This document shows, piece by piece, positions 54,109 through 64,000 of a DNA stretch of 64,000 nucleotides. The notes under the pieces are model-generated. The model worked only from the letters and a program-made list of their open reading frames with translations. It did not search any database and was not told the origin of the DNA. Every line of letters starts with the position of its first letter. Position 1 is the first letter of the stretch. The stretch is from contig JASJFT010000163.1 in the NCBI GenBank assembly GCA_030770425.1, positions 1 to 64,000 of the forward strand, written 5' to 3'. This stretch comes from Darksidea phi (lineage: Eukaryota > Ascomycota > Dothideomycetes > Pleosporales > Lentitheciaceae). Position numbers and translations under genes: made by a program.

Positions 54109-55771
54109 AATTGTAATGGGTCAAAAAGGTCCGCCCGTCCAAAGGGATGAAGAAGGATGGTTGTTGATTATATATCGATCAAATTTCTCCACTCTCGGCA
54201 GGCTGATTCATCTCTATACTTTGTGTTGTATGTGGCGGAGCATCCCTCAAAATGATTCGATTTGCAGGTTTAGTGTTACTTTGCCGATTGGTGAGCTGTA
54301 ATCGTACATGCGAAGCAACATCATACGCGAAACTTCAGCCTGTTCCACCGTTTAAATCAAGTATAGAATCCCACTTTCATCCGGCGGATTTCTAGTCGCT
54401 CAAATTGGCGCACTGTTCGATTGCACCCAACGCAATAGCTAGTTCATGATGCACATGTGTCCCGCAGCCATTGTCGCCGTCGGAGATGACAAGGCAGCGA
54501 AGATTGTGGCTGAGCAAGAGAAGCCAATAGCAAAAATGCCTCACGAACAGACGACGGCTCGCAGGAACCGCTTACGATAAACGAAGCATTATGGTTACAG
54601 GCGTAAGTAGCGGCAAGGTAGGCAAGTAGTCTAGTAGATTCTCCTAAAAGCCTAACACAATGCCATATTATTTATAACAGATTAACCTGCAAAGATGTAC
54701 ATTTTTACAAGATACATTACGCCTTAGAACATCTCTAGAGCAGCTCTACTATCTACTGCTTACGCCTGAAACCCAGCAGGTACATATAGTTTCATAGATA
54801 GATCAAATTAAGAAATTTAAGAACGCAATAACATAGGTATACATTAAACAACAGCACCATATACAGTAACCGCTTCTCCAACCCACTGTAAGAAAAGAAA
54901 GGGCACGTTAAGTTAAAAAGAAAAACGGGTGGCAGTAGAGGGTACCAACAATACACAAAACACAAAGTAAAAAGGTGAGTAGAGCGCACGCCAAATTCAA
55001 GACTTAGGAAGGGGATATAAATCCGATGAAGCTCGATAGCGTGGTAGTCAGTACCTATCTACCCCGGCCCCAGCCAAGCAAACAAATCTTTTTCCAATGA
55101 TATTTAGTTTCAGGCGAGATAAACTTGATACACTCTACAGTTCGAATCATTTTGCTCGCGCAGCCACGCTTCGCTCAAATAGAGAAGTAGCAGAAGCCCG
55201 ATAGCTTGCCGTATAAACGTAGCCTTATATCGGTATGTTTAAAGCACCATGCTCTTCAATTGCACTCTATTAGACCTCGCATGCAATGTTCGACTCAATG
55301 ACATTATAGCTGCTAGGGGCGGTAAACATCAGACTCAGTAATCGAAGCACGGGAATCGGGAACTATTTTTTTTAATCATGTGCTCAACATGAACATATCC
55401 CGCTCTGGCTTGAATGCTAAAGAAGTTTTGCGTTGAGAAATTGTGATTAGCTCACCCTTTGAAAGCTGCCGGGAGGGGGACCAGTGTGTATCGATCGAAC
55501 ATGAAAGCTGCCTATTGAGCACGCTTACTCTACGTGTGCACGAACGCGATGAGACAAGAAAAAATTGAATAAGACGCAAGGAATTTGTTTCAATGAAACA
55601 ATTGTTATGATTGCAAACGCTAAGGAATAATACTAAACCTAAGGAATCGAAGGAGCAACAACGTAACGCTAGAAAGAATTGCCGTAAGAGCCATCATGCG
55701 TCGCACCCCTTCACTAGGGGTACGGTCTGAGGTGAGAGAGAAAACCTCAACTAGACTCATCCTCATGAATG
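54109..55771. other. intergenic, no gene seen
   Basis: AT-rich in 54600-55000, with short frames only, one of them strongly hydrophobic (minus, 54792-54989) but without support. Nothing recognised. Confidence 0.45.
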
Positions 55772-57629
55772 TCAATAATAGAAGGGTTTGCTGTCAGATT
55801 GACAAATGCTGCCCGGAGGAGGTAGAAAGCCTCTCCGCATGTAGGCCGACATTGACCAGTCTATACATCTTGATCGACTGGACCAAGTGCCATGGCCAGT
55901 CGAGTTCAAAGCGAGGACGGCAGAGCCAGGGAAGAGAGAGGACATTCTATGAGCACTGAAGAGCGTTGGTCAGTCGTACGCAAAGTTGCGCGTGTGGCCG
56001 GGGAACGTACCTAGAAATCGGGGTAATTGGATCACGAAGCGGATTCACGAACAGAATGGGAAAACTTGTGTGTGTGCCGGACAAGTTGAAACCTATAAAA
56101 ATAAATTAGTACCTGGATCCAGATGTAGCATAGATTGTAACACTTACCTGGGAACTGCTGTGAAGGTGGCGGTGTGATATCCATCCCGACACACAACCGA
56201 AGATTCTCGAGCGACATCATGGTCCCTCCATAATAGCTCTCCTTCCGATATATCTCCCTAGCGTCTAAGAAGTCGTTATAACTTTTGATCGCGTAGTTTT
56301 TGTCGGCATCGAGGCAAGTGATAAACAGAAACGCTTCGTTCTTGTCACTCTCTGCTGAGGCGTACCAGGACGGAATCTCAAGGCTCTTTCTGTACGCTGA
56401 ATCGATGGAGCCCAATTCCAGAGACATGAGGAATCGAGCCAACCGTGGCCAGTAATACCAGGGGCTATACATGCCAGAAAACATGGTACGGGCAACGTAC
56501 AGGTCGGTTATAACACCGAACTCAAGGCCTTTACTGTATACAGCAGGCATATCCCGGAGGTTTTGCAATAAAATAAGGTAACGATTTTCGATCTCATCCA
56601 CAGAGGTAGCATTGCCGTGGTAAGCGCATTTTTCGGGTCCTGCCTCATAGCATGTTGCGAAAAAATCATGGAACGCAGCGTCGGTCGTGTCGACATCGGA
56701 GGGTGTCATGCCGCTATAGTGTTGAACACTGTCAACGTTGCCGTCGAGAATCATGCGCTGGATCCGGCTAGGAAAGAGAGCAGCAAGCGTCTGTCCCAAA
56801 ACAGTTCCGTAACTGGCGCCATAATACCACAGCTTAGCTTCCCCAGTTGACGCAGTGTCCATCTTCCTTCTGTGCGCAATGCTCGTCCGTTTCGTACTGG
56901 AGCCCGTATGATGCCGGTTCTTTTGAGCTTGACGTAAGCTCACAAAGTGCATAATGTCTTTCGCTGTAGCGACGGTTCCAGCGTACTTTGCATCTGTCCA
57001 AACGTTGGCACGAGTGCAGTGTTGCCCAAAAGCATTGGCACGTTGATATAGCTCCTGAAGTGGGACAGACATTTTGTCGTAGGCATTTTCATATTGAAAT
57101 GGGGAGCCATCGCCGAAACATGTGAGTTTGGGCTCGCTGAAACCAACACCGCGTGGATCGAAGCCTACGAAGTTGTACTGCATGCCAAACTGTGACCCTA
57201 GGTCATGCCTACTCCCTATAACAAAGTTGATGCCGGATTCTCCAGGACCGCCTTCATGTGATTAGAAACAATATCTTAGAGCCGCCTCTGGCATACCTGG
57301 ATTGACAAGTATATCCTCTGCCGAATCGTTGGAAGGCACGTATTTGATCCACGCCGTGTGTATGTAAGGAGAGCTTGCGTCTTCATAATCGAGTGGGACG
57401 AGAAGGTTGGCGCAACTCAAGTTGAGCCTATAGCAGGGGAACCAATGGAGATCCTTCGAAGCGGGAATCTGTTCCGACGTTAGCGTCCAGCACGAGCGTG
57501 TGAAAGGACGATGAGGGTGAAACGTACCTCTTTAAAGTCCGTGACAAACCCGTACTGGTTTTGGTGCATAGTATATGCGGTCGTCATTGCCAGGAGGGCC
57601 ACGCCCACAAAGAAGACGATGAGACGCAT
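55772..57629 (-). CDS. TAP-type alpha/beta-hydrolase (S33 peptidase-like)
   Basis: Five exons: 57528-57629, 57297-57468, 56148-57251, 56011-56092 and 55772-55955 (547 residues), all in phase. The ATG at 57629 starts a hydrophobic leader (MRLIVFFVGVALLAM). Exon 2 ends in ILVNPG and exon 3 opens with GPGESG, the oxyanion-hole segment. FVGFDPRGVGFSEP follows, then the nucleophile elbow YYGASYGTVLGQT (Ser238) and SRIQRMILDGNVD. Exon 4 reads TSFPILFVNPLRDPITPIS, with the catalytic Asp region, and exon 5 has LNSTGHGTWSSRSRC with the catalytic His and the TAP-like C-terminal cap. It is probably secreted or vacuolar and cuts N-terminal peptides or esters. About 30 basic residues before YYGASYG (about residues 200-232) look unlike the family and may hide a further intron. 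Confidence 0.85.
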
Positions 57630-57913
57630 AGCGGCCGCGCACAGGAACGCTTCCAGAATAATAGAGTCCAACGTATTGATACGGTAGAAAGAGGCAGAAG
57701 AAAGTTGAAGGTCTGCGATGCGACGATTGTGTCAAGGCTGGACGTGAACGCGAAGTAGCCGACGTAACTCTTTCGCCGCAAAGAAGGTGTAGCCAGCCTC
57801 GGGCCCGCACCAGGCGCCATCAAAACTCGTGGCAGGAACGACTGCTTGGCTCCATCGAGACGGATGTGAGAACGTACATAACCAGAATGTGTATTAAGCT
57901 CCATTTCGCCGAA

Positions 57914-59944
57914 TCACTTTTTGACGCCAACAACCACTAGATTCCTTGGACTCATCGCATACTCAAATACCGGTTCCACCCATGCATGCTCCACCTCCTC
58001 CTGTTCCTTCAACCAGAGCCACCTATCAGTTACAATGACCGCTTCGACAACTCCGGCGCTGAAAGCCATCAGACTCCACATGACGCTCAATTCATGCTTC
58101 TTCTCTTTATACCTCTCCTCATACCCCCGCACGTCATCGTCGCTTAGTCCTCCCATCTTCTCGGCAATGAAGTCGGGATCAACCTCACAGAACGTGTTAG
58201 GCGCAGTGAGTTTAGCAACCGCAGCGCGGACGTAGGACAGAAAGTCGCTATAAGCAAACTTGCGGAGGGTCCCGATGGTGAGCGGCGTACATGTGCCGTC
58301 TGAGCTAAGACCGGGACCACGTCCGTTGGGCGGCGTCCAGTTCACTTTGCTAGTATGACCGTTTGCGGAGACTGCGCCGCCTACGAGACCATCTGCAGAG
58401 ACAGGCGCACAGACCACACCACGATCCAGGAATATCCGTTGGAGGAGCGCGCGGTAGAAGTGGCGGGCAAAGAATAGCTCGCTATCTCCGCGGCCCCAAT
58501 TGAAGGGCGCTTGGACGGCCATCATGCGCGCAGTGATATTGAGGCGGATGCCTTTGGGCGAGTCTTCTGGACCACCTGAGGAAGATGGCGGATTGTGCGG
58601 GAGTGGGTAGTTTGCGAGCTTCTCGGACATTGGAAAACCATGAGGGTCGAACGCGTTGGAGGTGGAGACTAAACGGGGATGATTGGGTCGCAACGTTGGC
58701 AATTTATAGGTGGGTGGACCAAGGCGTTCCGTTACCAGATTGTAGCAGCAGCCTACCATTGCCACCACTGATATAGATGGATTTAGCAGCAGTGAGCGCA
58801 AACCGTGATGGACGAGGTTACCGCACGAATGGAGGGACATGACCATCGCATTCACCTCATTAGTCTTTGGGATACTACTCAGGGGCTGTTCCACGATTAC
58901 CGTCTTGGAAGTATCATCGTGTCCCTGTGAGCTATCGACAATTTGGTCGATGACGGCACCAAGATCGCCATCTTTGATGATGTGCTCCACATACTGTACA
59001 CTGCCCTGGCCTTCTGTATAGACCTGGAGATGAGTAGTAACGTTGCGGTCTTCGCCCGCTTGATCATTAACAGGAGGAACGCAGCCATCTTGACCGCAAG
59101 CAGCCCCATTTGGTGCCGGATCAGTCGCGGCTGGCTTAGCAACTTGGGCGGGATTGCGCATGTCAGGGTCGATGGTTGTCCCGTTCTGCTGGTCTTGATC
59201 AGCCTCGCCTCTCCTCCCCTTCTTTCCCTTGCCGAATTTGGCGCGATATTCTTTCTTGTTGATCATCGTGACAGGCTTCGACACCAATTTGGCCTTGATG
59301 TCCATGTCTTTGGCGCCCTCAATGTTATGCGGTCTACTCTCAACCGCTACCAGGTGCTTAGAATACGGAGGTGCAGCAAGCGCACGTCCTAGGTAGTTCT
59401 GGCCAGAGCCAAAATCCACCAGATGTGTGATCTCTTTCTTTCCCGAAGCTGCAATATCCGAAGTTAGTCGGTCGACATAACGTGCAAAGTTATCAACTTC
59501 GTGCACCTTCTTAATCTTCATTCCAATAGAGATGTGACGCGCTATGCTCGCTTTCTGGGTCTTTAGTGAGGAACCCGGCGGTGAGAATCGACGTCCAAGC
59601 AAATGTTTCCGCACGTCTCTGATGTACTGAAGCAACTCCTCGGGCGGAGGCGGCCCTCCCCGCCACGAAGAGTCGGCTTCTGCGGTCTTGAATTGGTCAA
59701 GATCCTCTCGCATTAGCAGATCCAGGATGTCCATGATATCGCGGCTCTTGAACCACGTCCTCCACGATTGGGGCAGGATGGTGGAGTAAAGGTCCGGCGA
59801 TCTCGTGTAAAAGTCCAGGATGTGTACGCCTCCGCATAATGTTTGGAGCAGCCATGATGAGGTGGTAAATTCAAGGAGTGACTCCACGTAGTCATCGACG
59901 CTGGAGAACTCGGCCGGAAGAGGAAGAGGCGTGTCCGGACCCAT
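57914..59944 (-). CDS. METTL25/RRNAD1-like methyltransferase
   Basis: A single 676-residue ORF from the ATG at 59944. Motif I of the Rossmann methyltransferase fold is THLVDFGSGQNYLGRALA (about residue 175), with HLVAVESRPHNIEGA as the next strand. The later block AMVMSLHSCGNLVHHGLRSL and VVAMVGCCYNLVTERLG is the diagnostic METTL25/RRNAD1 motif (L-H-x-C-G ... VGCCY). A low-complexity insertion of about 110 residues lies between them. Animal METTL25 relatives modify histidine or arginine residues of cellular proteins; the fungal target is unknown. Conserved eukaryotic gene. It shares a 245-bp divergent promoter with the SNARE gene. Confidence 0.85.
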   Translation of the reverse strand: MGPDTPLPLPAEFSSVDDYVESLLEFTTSSWLLQTLCGGVHILDFYTRSPDLYSTILPQSWRTWFKSRDIMDILDLLMREDLDQFKTAEADSSWRGGPPPPEELLQYIRDVRKHLLGRRFSPPGSSLKTQKASIARHISIGMKIKKVHEVDNFARYVDRLTSDIAASGKKEITHLVDFGSGQNYLGRALAAPPYSKHLVAVESRPHNIEGAKDMDIKAKLVSKPVTMINKKEYRAKFGKGKKGRRGEADQDQQNGTTIDPDMRNPAQVAKPAATDPAPNGAACGQDGCVPPVNDQAGEDRNVTTHLQVYTEGQGSVQYVEHIIKDGDLGAVIDQIVDSSQGHDDTSKTVIVEQPLSSIPKTNEVNAMVMSLHSCGNLVHHGLRSLLLNPSISVVAMVGCCYNLVTERLGPPTYKLPTLRPNHPRLVSTSNAFDPHGFPMSEKLANYPLPHNPPSSSGGPEDSPKGIRLNITARMMAVQAPFNWGRGDSELFFARHFYRALLQRIFLDRGVVCAPVSADGLVGGAVSANGHTSKVNWTPPNGRGPGLSSDGTCTPLTIGTLRKFAYSDFLSYVRAAVAKLTAPNTFCEVDPDFIAEKMGGLSDDDVRGYEERYKEKKHELSVMWSLMAFSAGVVEAVIVTDRWLWLKEQEEVEHAWVEPVFEYAMSPRNLVVVGVKK

Positions 59945-60189
59945 TCTGCTATAATCAACCGCTCTCTGGAAGAGGTCTCTTGATGTATGGGCGTGTTTGA
60001 GGTATTGTCCACGCTTGACAAATTTCTAGTGGGCCATTCATTGGTGAGCCGGAGAGAAAGTGGCCCGTGCGCCTCGCGGAGCTCTGGGATCGGCATAACG
60101 ACGGCCTCGTTCGCGACTCACCCTACCATTTAGCCAGCGCGCATCGTCACCTTTTGATTGCAGGCCCGTTACGCGCAGTTTGATCCAAA
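59945..60189. promoter_or_regulatory. bidirectional promoter between methyltransferase and SNARE genes
   Basis: Only 245 bp separate the two divergent ATGs, so both promoters must share or abut here. No TATA box in either direction, as is usual for housekeeping genes. Confidence 0.5.
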
Positions 60190-61025
60190 ATGATTTCAAC
60201 ACCGAACGACGAGGACCCCTTCTTGCAGGTTCAGGCGTAAGTTGCTCCGTGCCGGATGCCGGATGCCTACTAACCAATGTCACAGAGATGTGCTATCCGC
60301 GCTGGACACGTCGCGGCCCCAATTCAGTTCTTACCTGCGCATCCGGTCCTCAGCCTCGTCGGCGAACTCTCCCGAGCTTCGAGAAGCCCGTAGCGAGCTC
60401 GAGCAAACGCTGCAGGACCTCACGCAAGACCTAGAGGACCTCGTCGAGAGCGTCAAGGCAGTCGAGCATGACCCCTACCGCTTCGGCCTGGAGATCGATG
60501 AAGTCGAGCGACGTAGACAGCTGGTAAAGGATGTCGGCGATGAGGTCGAGAAAATGCGCGAGGAGCTACAGCGGACGGTCCAAGATGCCCAGGGCAAAGG
60601 GAAGGGCGCCGTAAATGGCGATGTCCTACCCGACCCGGACTCGTTCGAGGACCAGGACGACTATGCAGCTTTCGAGCAGGAGAGACAAATGGAAATGATG
60701 CACGAGCAGGATGAGCAGCTGGATGGCGTCTTTCGCACCGTGGGCAACCTGCGCCAGCAAGCCGATGATATGGGCCGCGAGCTCGAGGAGCAGGGCGAGC
60801 TCCTCACCGACGTCGACAATGTGGCAGACCGAGTTGGAGGCAAGCTGCAGACGGGCCTCAAGAGAGTCGGCACGGTCATCAAACAGAACGAAGGTACTGC
60901 TCCATGTCATATACCGGTTTGCATTCACGGGCCACTGACACCCTGCAGATCGCTGGTCCAGCTGCTGCATCGCAGTGCTCATCTTCGTCCTTATACTACT
61001 TCTAGTCCTGCTCCTTGTCCTCTGA
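60190..61025 (+). CDS. Tlg1/syntaxin-6-type Qc-SNARE
   Basis: Three exons: 60190-60236, 60286-60893 and 60949-61025, 243 residues. It starts MISTPNDEDPFLQVQADVLS, close to the syntaxin-6/Tlg1 start (DPF...V...V), followed by a helical Habc-like N-terminal domain (ELREARSELEQTLQDLTQDL). The SNARE motif runs from about residue 150, EQDEQLDGVF...GNLRQQADDM, with the zero-layer Gln in RELEEQGELL. Exon 3 is RWSSCCIAVLIFVLILLLVL, the C-terminal anchor, with two Cys that could be palmitoylated. It would act in endosome-to-Golgi fusion. All splice junctions keep the frame and family motif. Confidence 0.92.
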
Positions 61026-62105
61026 GCTCGTGGTGTACAAAGTAGCCCCACGGTGCAGCTGCGAGTTTTCTTGGCCATTGGTCTACTATCAGTCTCCCAT
61101 AGGAGATTGTTTTACTTCAGCCGACGTTTTCGCGGGCACCGACATCACGCGAACACCCGTTGTCATAAGCATCATTCACATCAACATCCTCGAGAGCAGC
61201 ATGCACGACAGCAGCGTACGCGACGACATATGTTCTCCAAAGCTTCCAACCGAAGCCAGAACCACCCATATCAGTGTAGCAGCATGTCTAACGCGCGTCG
61301 TGTTCGCGGGTGGAGGAGGCGAAAGAATGGTGGAGCGCGGGCGAGGTCTATTCAATCGTGTGCCTCGCTGCGATATCTGCATCTGGATTAGAAAGATGAT
61401 GCCGCCAGGTGTTGGCGCGGAGCAGGGACCCCCCAGTATTGCCGAGAGTATTTGCTGTCTAGGGGAATATGAGACTATGCGGCAATGCAACGACCCCGGC
61501 AACTTTGCACGTGTCGGGGGCCCACGATGTATCTGCACAGCATCTCGAGAATGGTCGGTAGAGACTATCGCCAGAGAGCAACAATATTTCCGCGACGCTC
61601 GCTTCATCCACACTATCACAGATTATGCAGTATCGTCTGCATCAATTCGAGATCATTGAAATGTTTTCGTCAAACCCACAAAAACATCATAACCGTGCCT
61701 GAATCACTCTTGTCCAACAGCATTCCGGCCCTTATCCCTTGTACAACATTCCTCACGCTTCCAAATTAGATGTGATTCGGCCCAACCGCGTCTTCGGAAT
61801 GTTCATAATACATCTCGTACAACGTAATTCCAATACACTCGTTTCCATCGTTCCTGAGACACCGCCAGTCTGAGACTATGTTCAGCCTCAATGGTCAACT
61901 CCGTCCTACGTTAATACCGCCAGGCACCGGTTGTTTTTCAAGAGCTGTAGTACCGCGCAATTTGAGCCCTTTGGCATTTACATCATCTTCGAGATGAGCC
62001 CGTCGTTCGCTATCCACCTTTTTCAGTGCAGTCTCTCGCTTTCCGCCGATTTCTCTTCGCTGTACGAGAATCGCACATCTCAGTGACTGAAGCCTCGGTC
62101 GCTTG
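61026..62105. other. intergenic, no gene seen
   Basis: 3' flank of the SNARE gene and leader of the membrane-protein gene. A plus-strand frame reaching 61659 overlaps the SNARE stop in another frame and has no motif. Confidence 0.5.
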
Positions 62106-64000
62106 ATGGCTGGGTCCGACAACAGCGGCAGCGGTGAAACCAGCCAGCTGCCCAAGGAGTCCGAGGGCGCAACTATTACCATCAAGATTAACACCAAGCT
62201 CCCCCGCCGACAGTTAACCTTGATCGCCATCACAGTCTTGCTTAACGTCCTTCTTTGGAGCTCGTTCATCTGCCTCGTCACAACTGTCTACCAGATTGCT
62301 TCGAGACCAGACGATACAACCAACATCCCTTCGGAAGTACTTACCCTGACATCCGTGAGTGCTTCAATCCTTGTTACAATACTACATGATTTACTCACCC
62401 CATCAGGCCCTTGCTACGATAGCATACATCATCCTTCATACTATATTCTCCCTAAAGCAAAGGATATGGAAGCATCAAGGACGGCACCCATCCATCGTCA
62501 AGAAGACATCGTATATCGCCATCCGCGTCGCTGTCACATTATGTATCCTCTGGCTCTTGACTTCCGGATGGAACATGATCACTGTCGCACGCCGGCCGGT
62601 ATGTCGACCTGAAGGACCTGGCTTGTCGAGCTGGGAAGTAGGTGCAACTTGTCGTACCGGTCGTGCGGGAATCGCCTTCGCGATGATCGCGCTGTAGGTA
62701 CTGATGCGCCATGCCCTGCAATCTGATGCTTACCAAAACACAGCATGGCTTCTTGCGCACTTTTCTGGATGCTCTCGGTTGTGCGGCGTCCCTTTGAAGC
62801 CCACCTGCTGAAGCATGGCTACCGGCCACCATCTACCAAGCCTGACCTCACGCCTGGTGTTTCCCGCAGGCCGTCCCCTTCGCGCAGCGCATCTTTCTCT
62901 GAAAAATACCGGAGAGGTCGGGTGTCCGCTTCTACACATAGGAGTACGCTTTCGAACACATCCAATACCGACGTAGACACCATAGACTTGGGTGGCAACT
63001 CACCTTCGCCTATCATCCTTGCCCCGTCTCCAATGCGATCGATAGGCTTGAGCATCTTCACCTCCCATGCGCCACCACCACCCCTGCCACCCGCATTCGC
63101 TCTCCCACCCCGTACGTCCTCCATCGAGCCACCATTAGCCATGTTCCAGCCCTCAGCATCAAACCAGCACCTACCACCTCCGCCTCGCATGTCGGCCCTT
63201 GTCGCTCCGTCTGGATTTGTGCCATTATCAATCCCCACGCAATTCTCGGCGTCTGCATGGCGAGCTGTTCACCCACTCGCGCCTTCCCCGTTAGGCCAAG
63301 TTGGGTCACGTTCCCATCCTCATCTACCCCACACCAATTCGGTGCAAAACTTCACTTACCGAAGTAGATATTCTAGGTCGTCGGTGTCTCTCACACGTCC
63401 ACATCGCCTTAGCTCTACAACTCCAGCCGGTAGCGTAGCGTGGAGCTCAAGGAGTGGCTCGACGGGGCCAGATGAAGGTCGAGGAAGTCCATCCTCCGGA
63501 GAGGGCACTTCAGAGCGTAGAGCTACCGCCAACGAGATCGCATACGCCATTCTCAACGGGACATGCATTCCGGGAGCCAACACTACCACAGGTCACGCGA
63601 TAGGGCATATGCGCCATGTCAGTGCACCAGATGTTACCACGGGAGCTCAACAAAGTAATCGTATGAGCAAAGGCTGGAAACCTCAGCTCAAAGATCAAAT
63701 GGACCATGGAGACTCTCACCTTGTAAAGATGCCCCGGTCTTCGTCAGATCTGCTCAGTAGATTCAGCCCAGATACCAGCCCCGACGATGATAGGGTCAAT
63801 CTCCGCGGAGAATTTGAGAAAGATCTGGAGCTGCGGGTGGCCAGCGAAAAATCCCTTCCTGTTCGCAAGATTCGGTCTTCTGATCTGCTGAGGTATTCCT
63901 CTAGCCCGCCAAATGCTGCAACGAGCGTGGCAAAGGCACCAGCGGCGACTAGCCCTACGGCACAAACTAGCGAGGCGGAGGCTGGAGCACAAACACCGGA
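62106..64000 (+). CDS. fungal four-TM membrane protein with long Ser/Pro-rich tail, 3' partial
   Basis: Exons 62106-62354, 62407-62693 and 62744 to beyond 64000, introns of 52 and 50 bp (donors GTGAGT and GTAGGT, acceptors CAG). The N-terminus is polar, then TM1 LTLIAITVLLNVLLWSSFIC, TM2 ALATIAYIILHTIF in exon 2, TM3 YIAIRVAVTLCILWLL and TM4 GIAFAMIAL continuing into exon 3 as MASCALFWMLSVV. From there the frame stays open to the end of the window for over 400 codons, rich in Ser, Pro and Arg, with poly-Pro (HAPPPPLPPAF) and repeated SSSDLL-type motifs (RSSSDLLSRFSP, RSSDLLRYSSSP) that look like phosphorylation sites. A MARVEL-like topology is possible. Function unknown. Confidence 0.75.

Noticed and set aside
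54792..54989. Hydrophobic 65-codon minus ORF as a membrane peptide
   Set aside because: AT-rich sequence gives hydrophobic codons by chance; no ATG context, signal or neighbour supports it.
57914..59392. Plus-strand ORFs of 104 and 149 codons opposite the methyltransferase
   Set aside because: Mirror frames of a conserved gene with clear METTL25-type motifs.
62819..63309. Minus-strand ORFs of 139 and 83 codons near the right end
   Set aside because: Antisense to an exon that is open for over 400 codons with consistent Ser/Pro bias and proper splices upstream.

Overview
The window looks like nuclear DNA of a filamentous ascomycete (Pezizomycotina). The evidence is: short spliceosomal introns of about 45-100 bp with GTATGT/GTAAGT-type donors and CTAAC-type branch sites; HET-domain genes; NB-ARC/TPR (NLR-like) debris; fungal families such as CFEM-like, DUF1996, cutinase, BCS1-like AAA and Tlg1-type SNARE; and AT-rich repeats whose decayed reading frames are full of TAG/TAA, as left by repeat-induced point mutation (RIP). 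Species cannot be named from the sequence. Exon models were built by hand from splice signals and reading frames.

Layout. 1-6.7 kb is a RIP-degraded repeat block with one surviving gene (ISG12/IFI6-like, 2176-2884). It contains a Tc1/mariner copy broken up by other insertions and a module of inverted minisatellites. 6.7-25.8 kb is an accessory, self/non-self-type region: a CFEM-like gene, a fungal membrane protein, an NB-ARC/TPR relic next to an opposing HET relic, an APH-type kinase, a HET gene split by an in-frame TAG, a DUF7708-like pseudogene with a Tc1/mariner element inside an intron, an intact HET gene, a second repeat module, and a zinc-finger/JmjC-like gene that also carries an in-frame TAG. 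26.4-27.8 kb holds an SMI1/KNR4 (SUKH) protein.

29.2-32.1 kb is the most unusual part. A small secreted 12-cysteine protein and a secreted protein ending in five KR-punctuated copies of an 18-residue repeat are transcribed divergently. The second is a candidate Kex2-processed repeat peptide precursor. 33.3-34.6 kb is a second, inverted copy of a 1.2-kb element also present at 3.1-4.3 kb; each copy has its own perfect 14-bp target duplication. 36.3-51.5 kb is mostly secretome: cutinase, DUF1996, GPI-like S41 peptidase and GMC oxidoreductase, with a BCS1-like AAA ATPase among them. 52.2-54.1 kb is another HET gene. 55.8-64 kb looks like stable housekeeping sequence: TAP-type serine hydrolase, METTL25-like methyltransferase, Tlg1/syntaxin-6-type Qc-SNARE, and a membrane protein running off the window.

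Together the window shows a boundary between conserved genes on the right and a transposon- and RIP-shaped accessory compartment on the left that is rich in allorecognition-type genes, with an island of secreted proteins in the middle.
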